Shown: piece after piece, positions 53,232 through 63,100 of the stretch
How positions within the stretch are numbered: position 1 is the first letter of the stretch
How the letters are laid out: each line of letters begins with the position of its first letter
Assembly (NCBI GenBank): GCA_003343565.1
Contig: QALA01000027.1
Span: 1 to 64,000 of the forward strand
Length of the DNA: 64,000 nt
Direction: 5' to 3'
From: Verrucomicrobiota bacterium
Lineage (GTDB): Bacteria > Verrucomicrobiota > Verrucomicrobiia > Opitutales > Intestinicryptomonadaceae
Position numbers and translations under genes: made by a program
Notes under the pieces: generated by a model
Database searches by the model: none
What the model saw: only the letters and a program-made list of their open reading frames with translations
Told to the model about the DNA's origin: nothing

Positions 53232-53455
53232 CCGCGCCCAAAGGGTATGTTCTCAAGCTCCAAGCCTCGTGCGTATTGTCGCCGGTGCACGCGGAGCTCA
53301 AAATATGCGCTGGGGCTTTTTGCGCTCGTCCCGTACGCCGCCGCACTTGCGTTTTACCGCGCAAAAGAAAATCCAGTCCGCTCCGTAAATGCGCCAGCAG
53401 ACAGCCCGAAAACCGGCGGCTAACCGCGCCCAAAGGGTATGTTCTCAAGCTCCAA
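53073..53455. repeat. 191-bp tandem duplication across a convergent gene junction
   Basis: Copy 1 (53073-53263) contains the 3' end and stop codon of the GT-C type gene plus a copy of the last codons of the facing glycosyltransferase gene; copy 2 (53264-53455) repeats this with a one-base insertion (CTCAGATATG against CTCAAAATATG) and a few substitutions, and contains the functional 3' end of the minus-strand gene. The duplication therefore left each convergent gene with one complete end and one orphan copy of the other's end. Confidence 0.88.
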
Positions 53456-54550
53456 TATGCCCGCGGCTATCTCACGGCAGGACTTCGCCTTTTCGGATAT
53501 TATCGCCCTGCCCCTCTCGACGAGCTCCGCCGCGGTTTCGGGCGAGTCCCTCAACTTCAATATGGCGTCCCTGAAGGATTCCTCGGACGAAGTGTCGCAA
53601 TACAGGGCGGCGTCGCCGCAGACGGCGCGCGCGAAGTCGGCGTCGGTCGTGACGATCGGAAGGCCGAAGTACATGGCCTCAAGATAGGGGATTCCGAGGC
53701 TCTCAAGTTTCGTGGGCATGGCGAGCGCGTCGCACTTTTCGTAAAGGTCGAACAGCCCGTCCATCGGAAGAAATCCAGTGTAAATGACGGAGTCCTCAAG
53801 GCCATTTTGGACGATCGTATTGTAAAGTTCGCGCGGAAATCCCTTCCAATTTTTATCGAGAGTCAAATAGCACCTGACGTCCGAGAGCTCGTCCTTGTAC
53901 TTTACGAACGTATCGACAATGATTTTATGGTTCTTGTGAAACGACATGTGCGCCGGATAAATGAGGTCGAACGTCTTGCCGCGCCGCTTATTCGCGCATG
54001 CGCCCGCGGGCTTTGCGAATATCTCTTTCGGCAGGAAAAAGTCTATCACGGCCTTTTTGCCGGCGTAATTCGGAAACCTCTTTTCAAAGTCCCGCTCGAC
54101 CACGCCGGTCTGAAAGTAGAGCCTGTCCATGGACTTCAGCGACCTCTCAAATTGGATTTGCTTCGCGCGCGTCTCGATCCAATATCTTGCGCCCACTGAA
54201 GAGGCGAAATCCGAATATATGTTTGAATTGTGCAGTATCACGGACTGCCTTCCGGAAAGGCCGTTTATGGCGTAGTTTCCCATGGAGAACGTCCAGTCCG
54301 GCCCAAACTTTCGCACGCGCGGCTCCATGGCGAGTTTCTGCCACAAGAATCTCTCAATCGTCCCGCGGCCGGCCGAATGCATCAATTCGACATTTTTAAA
54401 ATCGCAGTCCACGGCGCCTTTAAACGGGAGAACGGCCAATATTTGGTGCCCGGTATTGCCGAGCAGCTCTAAAAACTCCGGCAGCAAATTGGCCATTACG
54501 ACCCTTCCGCCGCCGTCCCGCAAGTTGTTCGCAACAAACGCAATGCGCAT
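53420..54550 (-). CDS. Glycosyltransferase family 4 protein
   Basis: 376-residue GT-B glycosyltransferase. MRIAFVANNLRDGGGRVVMAN (residues 1-21, shown in part up to 20: MRIAFVANNLRDGGGRVVMA) is the N-terminal donor/acceptor loop motif; FDLIYPAHMSFHKNHKIIVD (about residue 195) starts the C-terminal domain, and CDALAMPTKLESLGIPYLEA (about residue 284) holds the ESLG/E donor-site residues. The start at 54550 has a GGGGAAA ribosome binding site. Its last codons are in the second unit of the 191-bp duplication. Confidence 0.87.
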   Translation of the reverse strand: MRIAFVANNLRDGGGRVVMANLLPEFLELLGNTGHQILAVLPFKGAVDCDFKNVELMHSAGRGTIERFLWQKLAMEPRVRKFGPDWTFSMGNYAINGLSGRQSVILHNSNIYSDFASSVGARYWIETRAKQIQFERSLKSMDRLYFQTGVVERDFEKRFPNYAGKKAVIDFFLPKEIFAKPAGACANKRRGKTFDLIYPAHMSFHKNHKIIVDTFVKYKDELSDVRCYLTLDKNWKGFPRELYNTIVQNGLEDSVIYTGFLPMDGLFDLYEKCDALAMPTKLESLGIPYLEAMYFGLPIVTTDADFARAVCGDAALYCDTSSEESFRDAILKLRDSPETAAELVERGRAIISEKAKSCREIAAGILELENIPFGRG

Positions 54551-54872
54551 AAATTTCCCCCGCCGCCATTCGACCCGACGCAATCGGAAACTTCAACCCG
54601 AATTTTCCGACGCGCGCATTCGGGCGCAGAAATAGCTCATTCAATTTTTCAGACCGCATTGTCAAATTTCCAATTTGCATTGCAAGCATTAAAAAAATCC
54701 GAACGCCGCGGGAGTGGAGGGGGGCGCGCGGTTATCGGGCGAACCGGAAAGCGCGGCGGGCATTGCGGAAGCGGCGGCGCGTTTAGGAAACGCCAAATGC
54801 GAAAGGCAAAATAATATAAGGCGGAATTGAATTGACATTAAGGGAAAGTATATTAATAACATATTAAAATAT
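54551..54872. other. Divergent spacer with a TTGACA box
   Basis: Spacer between the glycosyltransferase and the acyl carrier protein gene. TTGACA at 54832-54837 with TAATAA 16 bases later (54854-54859) is a candidate promoter for the acyl cassette; the -10 match is weak. No gene. Confidence 0.4.
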
Positions 54873-55109
54873 ATGACAAAGGAAGAATACTGCGAAAAAA
54901 TATTGGAGGCGTTGGCCTCGGTGGACGGAGTGGACGCCTCCGGAGTGGACGCAAACACGAAATTTTCCGACATAGAAAATCTCGATTCCATGTCCATGGT
55001 AAACCTGCAAATGAACCTGCGGGAAGTAATCGGCGACAAGGCAGACCAAGTTTCCCCCGTCATGGACATGACCGTCTCCGACCTGGCCGAACTCTTCGCC
55101 TCGCTCTGA
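54873..55109 (+). CDS. Acyl carrier protein-like protein
   Basis: 78-residue acidic protein with the ACP four-helix pattern. ENLDSMSMVNLQMNLREVIG (about residues 35-54) contains the DSM version of the DSL motif, whose Ser would carry phosphopantetheine. It differs from the housekeeping fatty-acid AcpP (which has ADSLDTVEL), so it is probably a specialised carrier. The KASIII gene follows 80 bases later and a membrane acyltransferase after that, suggesting a dedicated acyl chain for the polysaccharide or a lipid carrier. Confidence 0.82.
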   Translation: MTKEEYCEKILEALASVDGVDASGVDANTKFSDIENLDSMSMVNLQMNLREVIGDKADQVSPVMDMTVSDLAELFASL

Positions 55110-55188
55110 CCGGAACGCCGCGCAAGCAAAGCGAAAACGCCGTCCTCCGGCGGAATCGTCCGTTTTCGGAATTATTTTTTAGCGTCCC

Positions 55189-56166
55189 ATGAATGCGTTT
55201 ATCATATCTACGGGTTCTTACCTGCCCGAAAGGGTCGTGGACAACTCGGACCTTAAGCAGTTCCCCGCAAACGCGATTCCGCTCATAGAGGCAAAGACGG
55301 GAGTTAAAAGCCGGCGATATGCGGGCGAGGGGCAGTTTACGTCCTCGCTTGCGGCAAATGCGGCGAAGGCTTGCCTGCGGGAATTTCCGCCGGAAAAAAT
55401 CGACGCGATTCTGCTGGCGACCTCCACCGCCGACAGGCCGATTCCGGCCGCAGCCGCGCGCGTTGCGTCGGCAATAGGGGCGAAAAACAGCTTTGCGGTC
55501 GACTTAAATTCGGTGTGCACCGGAAGCGTTGTCGCCGTCGAGTTTGCGGCCGCCCTCGTGAAGTCCGGAACGGCAAAAAACGTTCTGGCGATTGCGGCGG
55601 ACTCGTATTCGAAGATTCTCGACATGTCCGACTTCTCCACCGCTCCGTACTTCGGCGACGGCGCGGGGTGCGCGCTGGTTTCCTCCAATCCCGAAAACGC
55701 CGTCGCCCGGATAGGGGAGGCCGCAATTCACACCGACGGGGACGGATTTGAAACCATCACCGTAAAGGCCGGCGGATCGGAAATTCCGTTCGGGGCAATT
55801 TCAAATCCCAAAGACGCGTTCTTCAAAATGAAGGGCCGCGCGGTATTTGAATTTGCAACCGACAAGGGCAGAGCGGTTATTGAGGAGTGTCTCGCAAAAA
55901 ACGGCGCGGACAAGGCGGACGTTGCGAAATTCATACTGCACCAGGCGAACGTAAACATTATCAAAAAAATCGCGGGAGACTTGGGCGCGGACGAGGGCAG
56001 GTTTTTTACGAATCTCGAAAAATACGCGAACACGGCGGGAGCCTCGACCCTGATTGCCCTCGACGACTTTTTGAAGGGCGGCGAAAGCCCGGCAGGCAAT
56101 GTCGTGCTGGCGGCCTTCGGAGGCGGGCTGACTTGGGGGGCGATTCTGCTGGAGAAACTGAAGTGA
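55189..56166 (+). CDS. 3-oxoacyl-ACP synthase III (FabH-like)
   Basis: 325-residue thiolase-fold condensing enzyme. The full catalytic triad is present: Cys in DLNSVCTGS (about residue 111), His in FILHQANVNII (about residue 247) and Asn in YANTAGAST (about residue 278). FGGGLTWGAILLEKL at the C-terminus is the usual ending. Ketoacyl synthases III start acyl chains on ACP or join acyl groups to other substrates. Because it sits between a specialised ACP and a membrane acyltransferase inside a glycan locus, a special acyl product is more likely than housekeeping fatty acid initiation. Confidence 0.9.
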   Translation: MNAFIISTGSYLPERVVDNSDLKQFPANAIPLIEAKTGVKSRRYAGEGQFTSSLAANAAKACLREFPPEKIDAILLATSTADRPIPAAAARVASAIGAKNSFAVDLNSVCTGSVVAVEFAAALVKSGTAKNVLAIAADSYSKILDMSDFSTAPYFGDGAGCALVSSNPENAVARIGEAAIHTDGDGFETITVKAGGSEIPFGAISNPKDAFFKMKGRAVFEFATDKGRAVIEECLAKNGADKADVAKFILHQANVNIIKKIAGDLGADEGRFFTNLEKYANTAGASTLIALDDFLKGGESPAGNVVLAAFGGGLTWGAILLEKLK

Positions 56167-56167
56167 T

Positions 56168-57142
56168 ATGGCGGCTCCCGGCTTGTATTCCAAAGACAAC
56201 GTATTCCTTTTAAACAATCTAAAGGGATTCGCCATACTGTTCATATGCCTGATTCACTCGGCGGCGAGAGAGACAGTGTATTCTTTTTTCATTTTGGGAA
56301 TGCCGCTGTTCGCTTTCGCCTCCGGATTTGCGTGCAAGCCCTCCGGAAACTCGGTGAGCTTCGGATACCTCAAGAGCGTGCTGACGCTCTACATTCTGGC
56401 GAACGCGCTGTACATGCCGTTTGAGGCGTATTTGATGTATCTCGAAGGGACGCTGAATATACCCGCGCTGCTGCTGGGGCCGACGGGCGGCATCACGTGG
56501 TATTTCCCCGCGCTGATAATCTGGTACTTCCTGACGTATTTGGCGGGGCTGTTCAAACGTCCGGTTATTGCGGGCATCATCTTTTCACTGCTGGCCTACG
56601 CGCTTGTGCGAACAATGTCGGGAACGGTGGAGGGATTTTACTGGCAGCGCCTCTCAAACCTGATGGAAATGGTGACGAGATTCTTCCCGTGCTATTTAAT
56701 CGGGGCGTATTTGCCGTGGGAAAAAATAGTGTCCATGCGCAAGTGGAAATTCAAATACTGGCTCGTTGCGGGACTATTGCCGTTTTTTGCGCTCTACCAC
56801 TTTCAGGTGCTCAAGTACTATCCCCAAACCCACGTATTCATACAGGAAACGGCGTACTTCGCGGGCTCGCTGCTGGGAGTATTCGCAATGCTGGCGGCGT
56901 TTCCCGGCATGAAGATAAGGTTTCTCTCGGACATAGGCAAGGCGTCGCTGAACATATACCTCTTTCACTTCTACATAAACCTTGTGGCCAACAAAGTATT
57001 CGTCAAAACCATCGGATACTCGCCGGCGTGGCTCATTTACGCGGTGGTTGCGGTTTACGTCTATGTGCTGTCGAGAGACTTTGCAAGCCGCGCGGTGATG
57101 GATTTGACCAACGCGGTAAAATCCCGCATATTTGCGAAGTAG
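56168..57142 (+). CDS. Acyltransferase family 3 membrane protein
   Basis: 324-residue polytopic membrane protein with nine or ten hydrophobic helices. LKGFAILFICLIHSA (residues 18-32) has the conserved His of the acyltransferase-3 family (OafA/NodX/WecH-like), and ITWYFPALIIWYFLTYL (about residue 108) is the second family region. Such enzymes move an acyl group from the cytoplasm to a sugar on the periplasmic side. One base separates it from the KASIII gene. The acyl donor may be the product loaded on the neighbouring ACP. Confidence 0.82.
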   Translation: MAAPGLYSKDNVFLLNNLKGFAILFICLIHSAARETVYSFFILGMPLFAFASGFACKPSGNSVSFGYLKSVLTLYILANALYMPFEAYLMYLEGTLNIPALLLGPTGGITWYFPALIIWYFLTYLAGLFKRPVIAGIIFSLLAYALVRTMSGTVEGFYWQRLSNLMEMVTRFFPCYLIGAYLPWEKIVSMRKWKFKYWLVAGLLPFFALYHFQVLKYYPQTHVFIQETAYFAGSLLGVFAMLAAFPGMKIRFLSDIGKASLNIYLFHFYINLVANKVFVKTIGYSPAWLIYAVVAVYVYVLSRDFASRAVMDLTNAVKSRIFAK

Positions 57143-57602
57143 CGTTTGCAAAGCGGCCTTCCGTCCGCCGAGACTCCGTCCGCTGAAACACTGTCTGCCG
57201 AAACTCCGTCCGCCCCTCATTGCGCGCCGGCAAAAAACTTCTTCCGCCGTTTAAAAGGCTTTCCCTTGCGCCCCTCGCGGCAATTTGAAACCTTCCGAAA
57301 TTTTGTTAAAATAAATTTTTCAGAAGCTTTCGTTAAAATAAAAAACTCGCCCTCAACCCGTTGACGCCCGCGCGAATTTTTTTAAGCCCAAAGTTTCTTG
57401 GGCGAATTGTTTTTTTGCGCAAAACGATTCAACGCCCTCGCCGTAGTTTTGGCGCAAACGTCCGCTTAAAACAAACGGCCGCTTCAAGTTCGCGCCGCCC
57501 AAAGGTTGAGACGAGCCGCCCGCCCCGCCGCAACCCGCACAAGGCGGGCGCAGAAAAGCCGGGCGTAAAGCCGCCGCAAACAATGCGGCGCAAATCGCGC
57601 CG
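57143..57602. other. Convergent spacer with a short minisatellite
   Basis: About 460 bases without a gene. Bases 57160-57215 hold three to four imperfect units of about 15 bases built on CCGTCCGCYGARACT. Two copies of GTTAAAATAAA lie near 57303-57342. Confidence 0.45.
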
Positions 57603-58670
57603 TCACATGCAATCCCCAATATTCAAATCCGCGTGCGACTCGACGTATATCGGCAAGCCGTCAATGTCGCGCAGAATGAGGTTTCCTTCCGGAAAGGTTT
57701 TTTCCGTCTCCGGCGGCGCCTCGCCGTCTCTGTCCAAAGCCAGCAACGCCTGGTATTCCGACATATTGAAACCCGCGCTTGCAAACGAGGAACTGAAAGC
57801 CACATGCCGAATGTTGATTTCCGTGACATAGGGCCTTCCGCTCCCGTCGGCCTTCATGTCTACCACGACCAATCCGTTCATAGCCTCGCCGGTATGGGAA
57901 CAGACGGCGTCTATGGCGCGCAGCGCGGTTTGCTTGACTCTTTCGTCATTCAGCAGGCGCCCCACCGACGTATTCCCCGTGACTCCCGATACGGAAACTT
58001 TCGACATTACATATTCGATTCTTTCGGCCGCGCACAGCTTTACCAGCCGCCCGTTTTTAAAAAGGCACATGCAGCCGAAATTGCCGCCGGAAAGATATTC
58101 CGACAGCTGGAATTTCTCCACCTTCGGATTCAGCCAAACCCACGCCTTCAGCTCTTCTAAACTGCAAACTTTCAAAGAGCCCTCCCCCGAAGCCGTGCCT
58201 GCGGCGCAATCCCTTATCCATGCCGGGAACGCCAGAGGCGGCTTGAAATCGGGGCGCAGAGCCTCCGCCGGAGTTATGTTGCGCGTCTTCGGCACAAGGC
58301 CCTCGCCGTCGAGAAGCCTAAAGAGCTTGTCCTTGCTTATCGCCAGTTCGCAAAATTTCGGCGGCGGAAGCAGGCACCTCACGCCCTCAAAAGGATTTTG
58401 CGACCAATGCAAAACTTCCGGTTCCGGAACTACTATGGCCAAATCGGGCTTCTCTTTTGCGAGAATCTTTTGCGCCCAAACGCGGTAATCCGGCGACGAC
58501 ACCGGCGGAACTTTGTAGATTCTGTCGAAAATTCCCTCGTAAAAGGCGTACAAAGCCCTGCCCATATCCCAGCCAACAATTTCGGAATCTCCGAAGATTT
58601 CGCTTTTGCGAAGCGATCTGGCAACGCTCCTTGCGGAAACGGCGCACGCCCCCGTAATTAGTATTTTCAT
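57603..58670 (-). CDS. ATP-grasp domain protein
   Basis: 355-residue protein of the ATP-grasp superfamily, carboxylate-amine or carboxylate-thiol ligases. The N-terminal pre-ATP-grasp domain starts MKILITGACAVSARSVARSL; DLAIVVPEPEVLHWSQN is near residue 77. The ATP-grasp region includes FQLSEYLSGGNFGCMCLFKN (about residue 193) and the metal-binding end GLVVVDMKADGSGRPYVTEI (about residue 270) with the E-x-N motif in TEINIR. The substrate is unknown; in glycan loci such enzymes often attach amino acids to sugars. GGAGGCG lies 13 bases before the ATG. Divergent from the phosphoglycosyltransferase gene. Confidence 0.78.
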   Translation of the reverse strand: MKILITGACAVSARSVARSLRKSEIFGDSEIVGWDMGRALYAFYEGIFDRIYKVPPVSSPDYRVWAQKILAKEKPDLAIVVPEPEVLHWSQNPFEGVRCLLPPPKFCELAISKDKLFRLLDGEGLVPKTRNITPAEALRPDFKPPLAFPAWIRDCAAGTASGEGSLKVCSLEELKAWVWLNPKVEKFQLSEYLSGGNFGCMCLFKNGRLVKLCAAERIEYVMSKVSVSGVTGNTSVGRLLNDERVKQTALRAIDAVCSHTGEAMNGLVVVDMKADGSGRPYVTEINIRHVAFSSSFASAGFNMSEYQALLALDRDGEAPPETEKTFPEGNLILRDIDGLPIYVESHADLNIGDCM

Positions 58671-58916
58671 GATAAGAAATCGCCTCCGTCAACCGCCGAC
58701 AAACAACCTTCCACCGGAACAATACGACATGTTATACAAACATAATTTGCATGAGCGCTTTTTTTAATTTTTAAAATCCAAGAAGCGCGCCTCCGATTAA
58801 TATAAGTTAATAAATCGAACCTTGCAAAGTAAAGCCAAAAAACGCAGCCGTTCCCAATAGACCGCACTCCCCAATTAAAAACTTGCCCGCAAATTCCAAC
58901 GGCGTAGAAACGTGGC

Positions 58917-59558
58917 ATGTATAAGAGATTTTTCAAGAGGCCAATAGACTTTGCGCTCGCCCTGGCAATAATCGTCGCGCTCTCTCCGATATACGTTGTC
59001 TTGTCCATACTCATAAAAATAAAAATGGGCTCCCCCGTAATCTTTTCCCAAACGAGGCCCGGCCTAAACGAAAAGCCCTTCAACATATACAAGTTCAGAA
59101 GCATGACCCAAAAAAGGGGCAAAGACGGAAACCTGCTGCCCGACAGGGAACGGATTACAACCCTCGGAAAATTTCTGCGAAAGACCAGCCTGGACGAAAT
59201 TCCCCAATTTTTCAACGTTCTCAAGGGCGACATGTCTTTCATAGGGCCGCGCCCCCTGCTGACACAATACCTTCCATATTACACTCAAGAGGAAAAACTG
59301 CGCCACAGCGTGCGCCCCGGCGTTACGGGACTGGCGCAGGCAAAGGGAAGAAACACGATTTCATGGGACAGCAAACTGGCCTTAGACGTCGAATACGTAA
59401 AAACTCTCTCATTTTTCAACGATGTAAAAATCGCCCTGCTCACGATAGGAAAAGTGCTTGCGCGTTCGGAAGTCATAGCCGTTCCCGTGGAGAAGTATCT
59501 GGACGACGAACGCCGCCGGGAAACGGCGGAATCCAAAACCGATTCAAAAACGCGCTAA
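58917..59558 (+). CDS. Undecaprenyl-phosphate phosphoglycosyltransferase (WbaP/PglC-like)
   Basis: 213-residue monotopic membrane enzyme that starts a glycan by moving a sugar-1-phosphate from a nucleotide sugar to undecaprenyl phosphate. RPIDFALALAIIVALSPIYV (residues 8-27) is the re-entrant membrane helix, GSPVIFSQTRPGLNEKPFNI (about residue 38) and YKFRSMT follow, and the catalytic Asp-Glu pair is in TSLDEIPQFFNVLKGDMSFI (about residue 91) followed by GPRP. The length, close to PglC, means it lacks the large N-terminal membrane part of WbaP/WcaJ. It is the initiating enzyme of the polysaccharide locus. Confidence 0.93.
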   Translation: MYKRFFKRPIDFALALAIIVALSPIYVVLSILIKIKMGSPVIFSQTRPGLNEKPFNIYKFRSMTQKRGKDGNLLPDRERITTLGKFLRKTSLDEIPQFFNVLKGDMSFIGPRPLLTQYLPYYTQEEKLRHSVRPGVTGLAQAKGRNTISWDSKLALDVEYVKTLSFFNDVKIALLTIGKVLARSEVIAVPVEKYLDDERRRETAESKTDSKTR

Positions 59559-59802
59559 AAAACGGGCTACCGCGCGCGGCCGCCGATGCCGCGCCTCAAG
59601 TTTCCGCCGCCCTAAAATCTTCCTAAGACCTCCTAAACCTCCTAAATTCGCGCTCCCCGAAACGGACAAAATCCGCGCCGGACGGCGCCAAGTCCGTTCG
59701 GGAGACTTCTCCCTTTCGCATTTTCCGCGCATCGCCGCATAACTTTAGGCGCGCGATAACCTTAGTGCGCGCAACATATCGGCCGCGAATGCCACATGGG
59801 AT

Positions 59803-60114
59803 TCAACCTTTCCAAAACAGGGTCTTAATCAGCATGCCATAACAAAACGCGCCTGCAATAAGCCAAGCCAAAAGCGCAAACGCGAACGCGCGTTTGCGCG
59901 CGGACATGTACCTCATGAATCCGTTTTCGTCGTTCTTGTCGCCTCTGTTTTCAATGTAGCGGAAAAAATCCGCATAGGAATCGTCGGTCAAAACCACTAT
60001 CTTCAGACCGACGACCCCCGCGCCAAAAACCGACGCCAAAAAGCCGAAGAAGTACAGGAGCGGTTCCCAGCTTACGTTTCTAAAAATATCGACTGCGTTA
60101 AATTCAAAATCCAT
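59803..60114 (-). CDS. Hypothetical small membrane protein
   Basis: 103 residues with two predicted membrane segments: LLYFFGFLASVFGAGVVGL (about residues 19-37) and AFAFALLAWLIAGAFCYGML (about residues 75-94), joined by a charged loop. TAGGA precedes the ATG. No family recognised. It is transcribed in the same direction as the large surface protein gene at 60167, 52 bases downstream of that gene's stop, and may be co-transcribed with it. Confidence 0.62.
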   Translation of the reverse strand: MDFEFNAVDIFRNVSWEPLLYFFGFLASVFGAGVVGLKIVVLTDDSYADFFRYIENRGDKNDENGFMRYMSARKRAFAFALLAWLIAGAFCYGMLIKTLFWKG

Positions 60115-60166
60115 AATCCTAAAAAACGCTCCGCAATAAAGCCGCGTTCAATGCGATTCCGCCCGG

Positions 60167-63100
60167 TTATTTCCTCCTCCTGCGCAATGCGGCGAGCGCC
60201 AGACAGGCCGCGCCGATTACGGCGGCGCAGGCGGCGGGTTCGGGAACCGCGGCATATCCGTAGTATGACAATTCGTCGGCGATGAAGGACAGATATTGCC
60301 CGTCGTAGTTCAGGCCGCTTATGCCGTCGGCCTGCGTCCACTCCCCGGAATCGCCCCTTTGGAATATGGAGAAGTCGGACGCGTTAAGCGAAGAATCATT
60401 TACGAGAAAACTTATGACCACGCTGTCGTTTTCGGACGACATTGAGCCGTCGAAGCCGTAGGCCTCCACGATTCTGAAACTGTCGCCCACAAACTCCCTC
60501 AGCGAATCCGTGGCAGTCGTCACGGAATTGACGCTGGCGGAATCCGCGTTAAAGGCCATGGCTATTTTTACAATCTCGCCGTCGCCCGCGACGGCCGAAA
60601 TTCTGCCGTTTTCGCCCACGCTTGCAGGCTCGCTCAAGACGTCTATTTTAATATTTGCCGCATCGCTTGCCGAAAACGCGTTGTCGGCATACGTGCCGCC
60701 GTAGGCGATTATTTTTCCCGCTCCGCTGATTCCCCCGGAGGATATGCCGTAGCTTCCGGAAAGCAAATTTGCGCCCGCCGAAATAGTTATCGTGCCGGAG
60801 TTTTCCACCGCGGCGTTAATCTGGGTTTCGGAACCTATCGCGAGATTCAAAAAGCCGTCCGACGCGATGCTTATCAGGCTCGAATTTACCTTTCCGCTTT
60901 CGTTTACGTTCAGCGCGCTCCCGTTTTTAATTGCCATTCCCCCCTCCGCGTTCACCGTTCCGCCGAGCACGTTCATGACGCCGCCCTTGTCGGCCTGCGA
61001 ATAGTTGGAATAGAATCCGAGATTTACGCTCTCTTTCGAATTGAACACGCCGCCGTTTCTGACATTGACGACGGTATCGTTGTCAAACTGGCCTATGTTG
61101 CCGAGCTTTCCGACGCTCAGCGTTCCCCCGTTTATATCCAATATTCCGCCGTGGGACAGATTTCCCGCAGTGCTCATCTGCGCTCCGTTGGAAACCGAAA
61201 GCAGGCCTCCTTCGTTTATGTATATATTGTGCTGGCTGTTGTCTATCGACACGGAGGTGTTTGCTCCGTAAACTTCCATAACGCCGCCGTTGCGTATGGT
61301 GATGTCGCCGGCGCCGTTTTCGCCGGACACAGACATGGACGAGCCGCCGTCCAGAGCGAAAACGCCGCCCTTGCCTATGTTCAAGTGGTTGGAGACGGCC
61401 ACTTGGGAACCGCTCGCCGAAAGTTTTGCCGAAGGAGCCGCGGTTGCCGGATCGTTTGCGAGGGTTTCGTCGAACACTCCGAGAGTGACATCGTTGAAGT
61501 TGAGCTTCGCGCCGTTTGAAGCCGTCAGGCTTCCGTCGGCCTTCGTGCCGATGTTGACGGCCTGGGCTGCGTTGACAACGCCGCCGTTTACGTTCACGGC
61601 TCCCTTCCCGCTCGTGCCGTTGTCGTTGTAGTTCGTGGAGCCGATGTTCAGGTCTCCGCCGACGACGTCGAGCCTTCCCCCGGCATTGACGTTTATTTCG
61701 GCGTCCTTGCTGACAGTCTCGTCCGCCCTGTGCCCCACGTTGATTCCGGCATGCGCCTCCACGAGGCCGCCGTCATTTATGTTCATGACGGTCTTGCCGC
61801 CTCCGAGACTCGAATAGTCCCCGCCGAAATTCGACGCGATCTGCGCCTGCGTCCAATTTTTACCGAGAGTCAGAACTCCGTCGATTTCCGCCATGCCGCC
61901 AAATGCCAGATAGCCCAAATCCGCCGAGGAGCCGCTTCCGACGCTCATCGAGGCGCCCTCGTTTATGCCGACTTGATAAGAATGCCTCCAAACGGAACCC
62001 TCGCCGGATACACTCACGCTTTGCCCGTTTTTAACCGCGAGCCAGTTGCGCGCGTCATCGCCGTAGTTGCTGTTCAGAGTCGCGCCGTTTGAAACGTTTA
62101 CGGCGCCGGCGACGGACTGGTAGGCCTTGACCGCCCCGCTGCCCAAATTCATCGTGCCGCCCTCCACATTGAGCGTCCCCAAGAAATGTTCCATCGACCC
62201 CCTTACGGTGAGAGTTCCGCCTCCGGTCTTGACGACGGTCGACAGCGAATCCGTCGAGGCGATAGAGTCCGTTCCCGCGCTCCCGTCGCCTATGGTGACA
62301 GTCGCGCCTTCGGAAACGTTGAACGACGCGCTCGACCCTTCGCCGCCATAGCTTGAAAGGCGAATGAAGCCTCCCAGACTGTCGTTCTTTTCCCCGCCGA
62401 CCAAAACGTAATTTCCGGAATACACAACGTCTTTAGTGGCGTTGAACTTGATGTCGGAGGCGTTTGCAAATATGGCTCCCCCGCCGTTTCTCGACATGTC
62501 GGCGGGATTTTTTACCTCCACGGAGTTGCCCGTAAAAGACGCGTCGTTGAACACGGTTTTTTCGGCGGACGACTTGGTGTAAATGCGTAGCGCGCCGCCT
62601 TCGGCCCTGGTGTCGCCGACGGCCTTGTTTCCGGCGAATGAAGTGTTGCTTATGACGAGCCCGGAACCCTCATTGTTGGATTCGTAAATTATTGCGCCGG
62701 CGTTGACGATGTTGCCCTCGGCCGTATTTCCGGAGAACGACGAATTCGATATTTCGACGTTTATGGTACCGCCGCCGTAGCCGTCGGCAAGATAGAGCGC
62801 ACCGCCGCTTACGGAAGCCTCCGAACCGTCGAGAGCGAGCGCGCTGTTGTTTTCAAACGCGGTATTGTCGAACTCGTACTTTCCGCTCCATGCGACAATC
62901 GTTCCGCCCTGGACGCTCATGCCCGTCGCGCTGTTGCCGGAAAATTTTACGTTTTCAAACTTTCCCGACGCGTTTGCCCCGTTAAAGTGAATCGCGCTGC
63001 CCTGCACGTTCGGCGACCTGTTCTCCACCCACGGCTTTTCGCCCGGATTTACCGCGGACTTCGTGCCGACGACTTCGGAGTCCTTCATGCTGAGCGCGCC

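Noticed and set aside
53069..54199. 376-codon plus-strand frame across the duplication and the facing glycosyltransferase gene
   Set aside because: Its first part repeats the duplicated segment and the rest is the complement of a clear GT4 gene.
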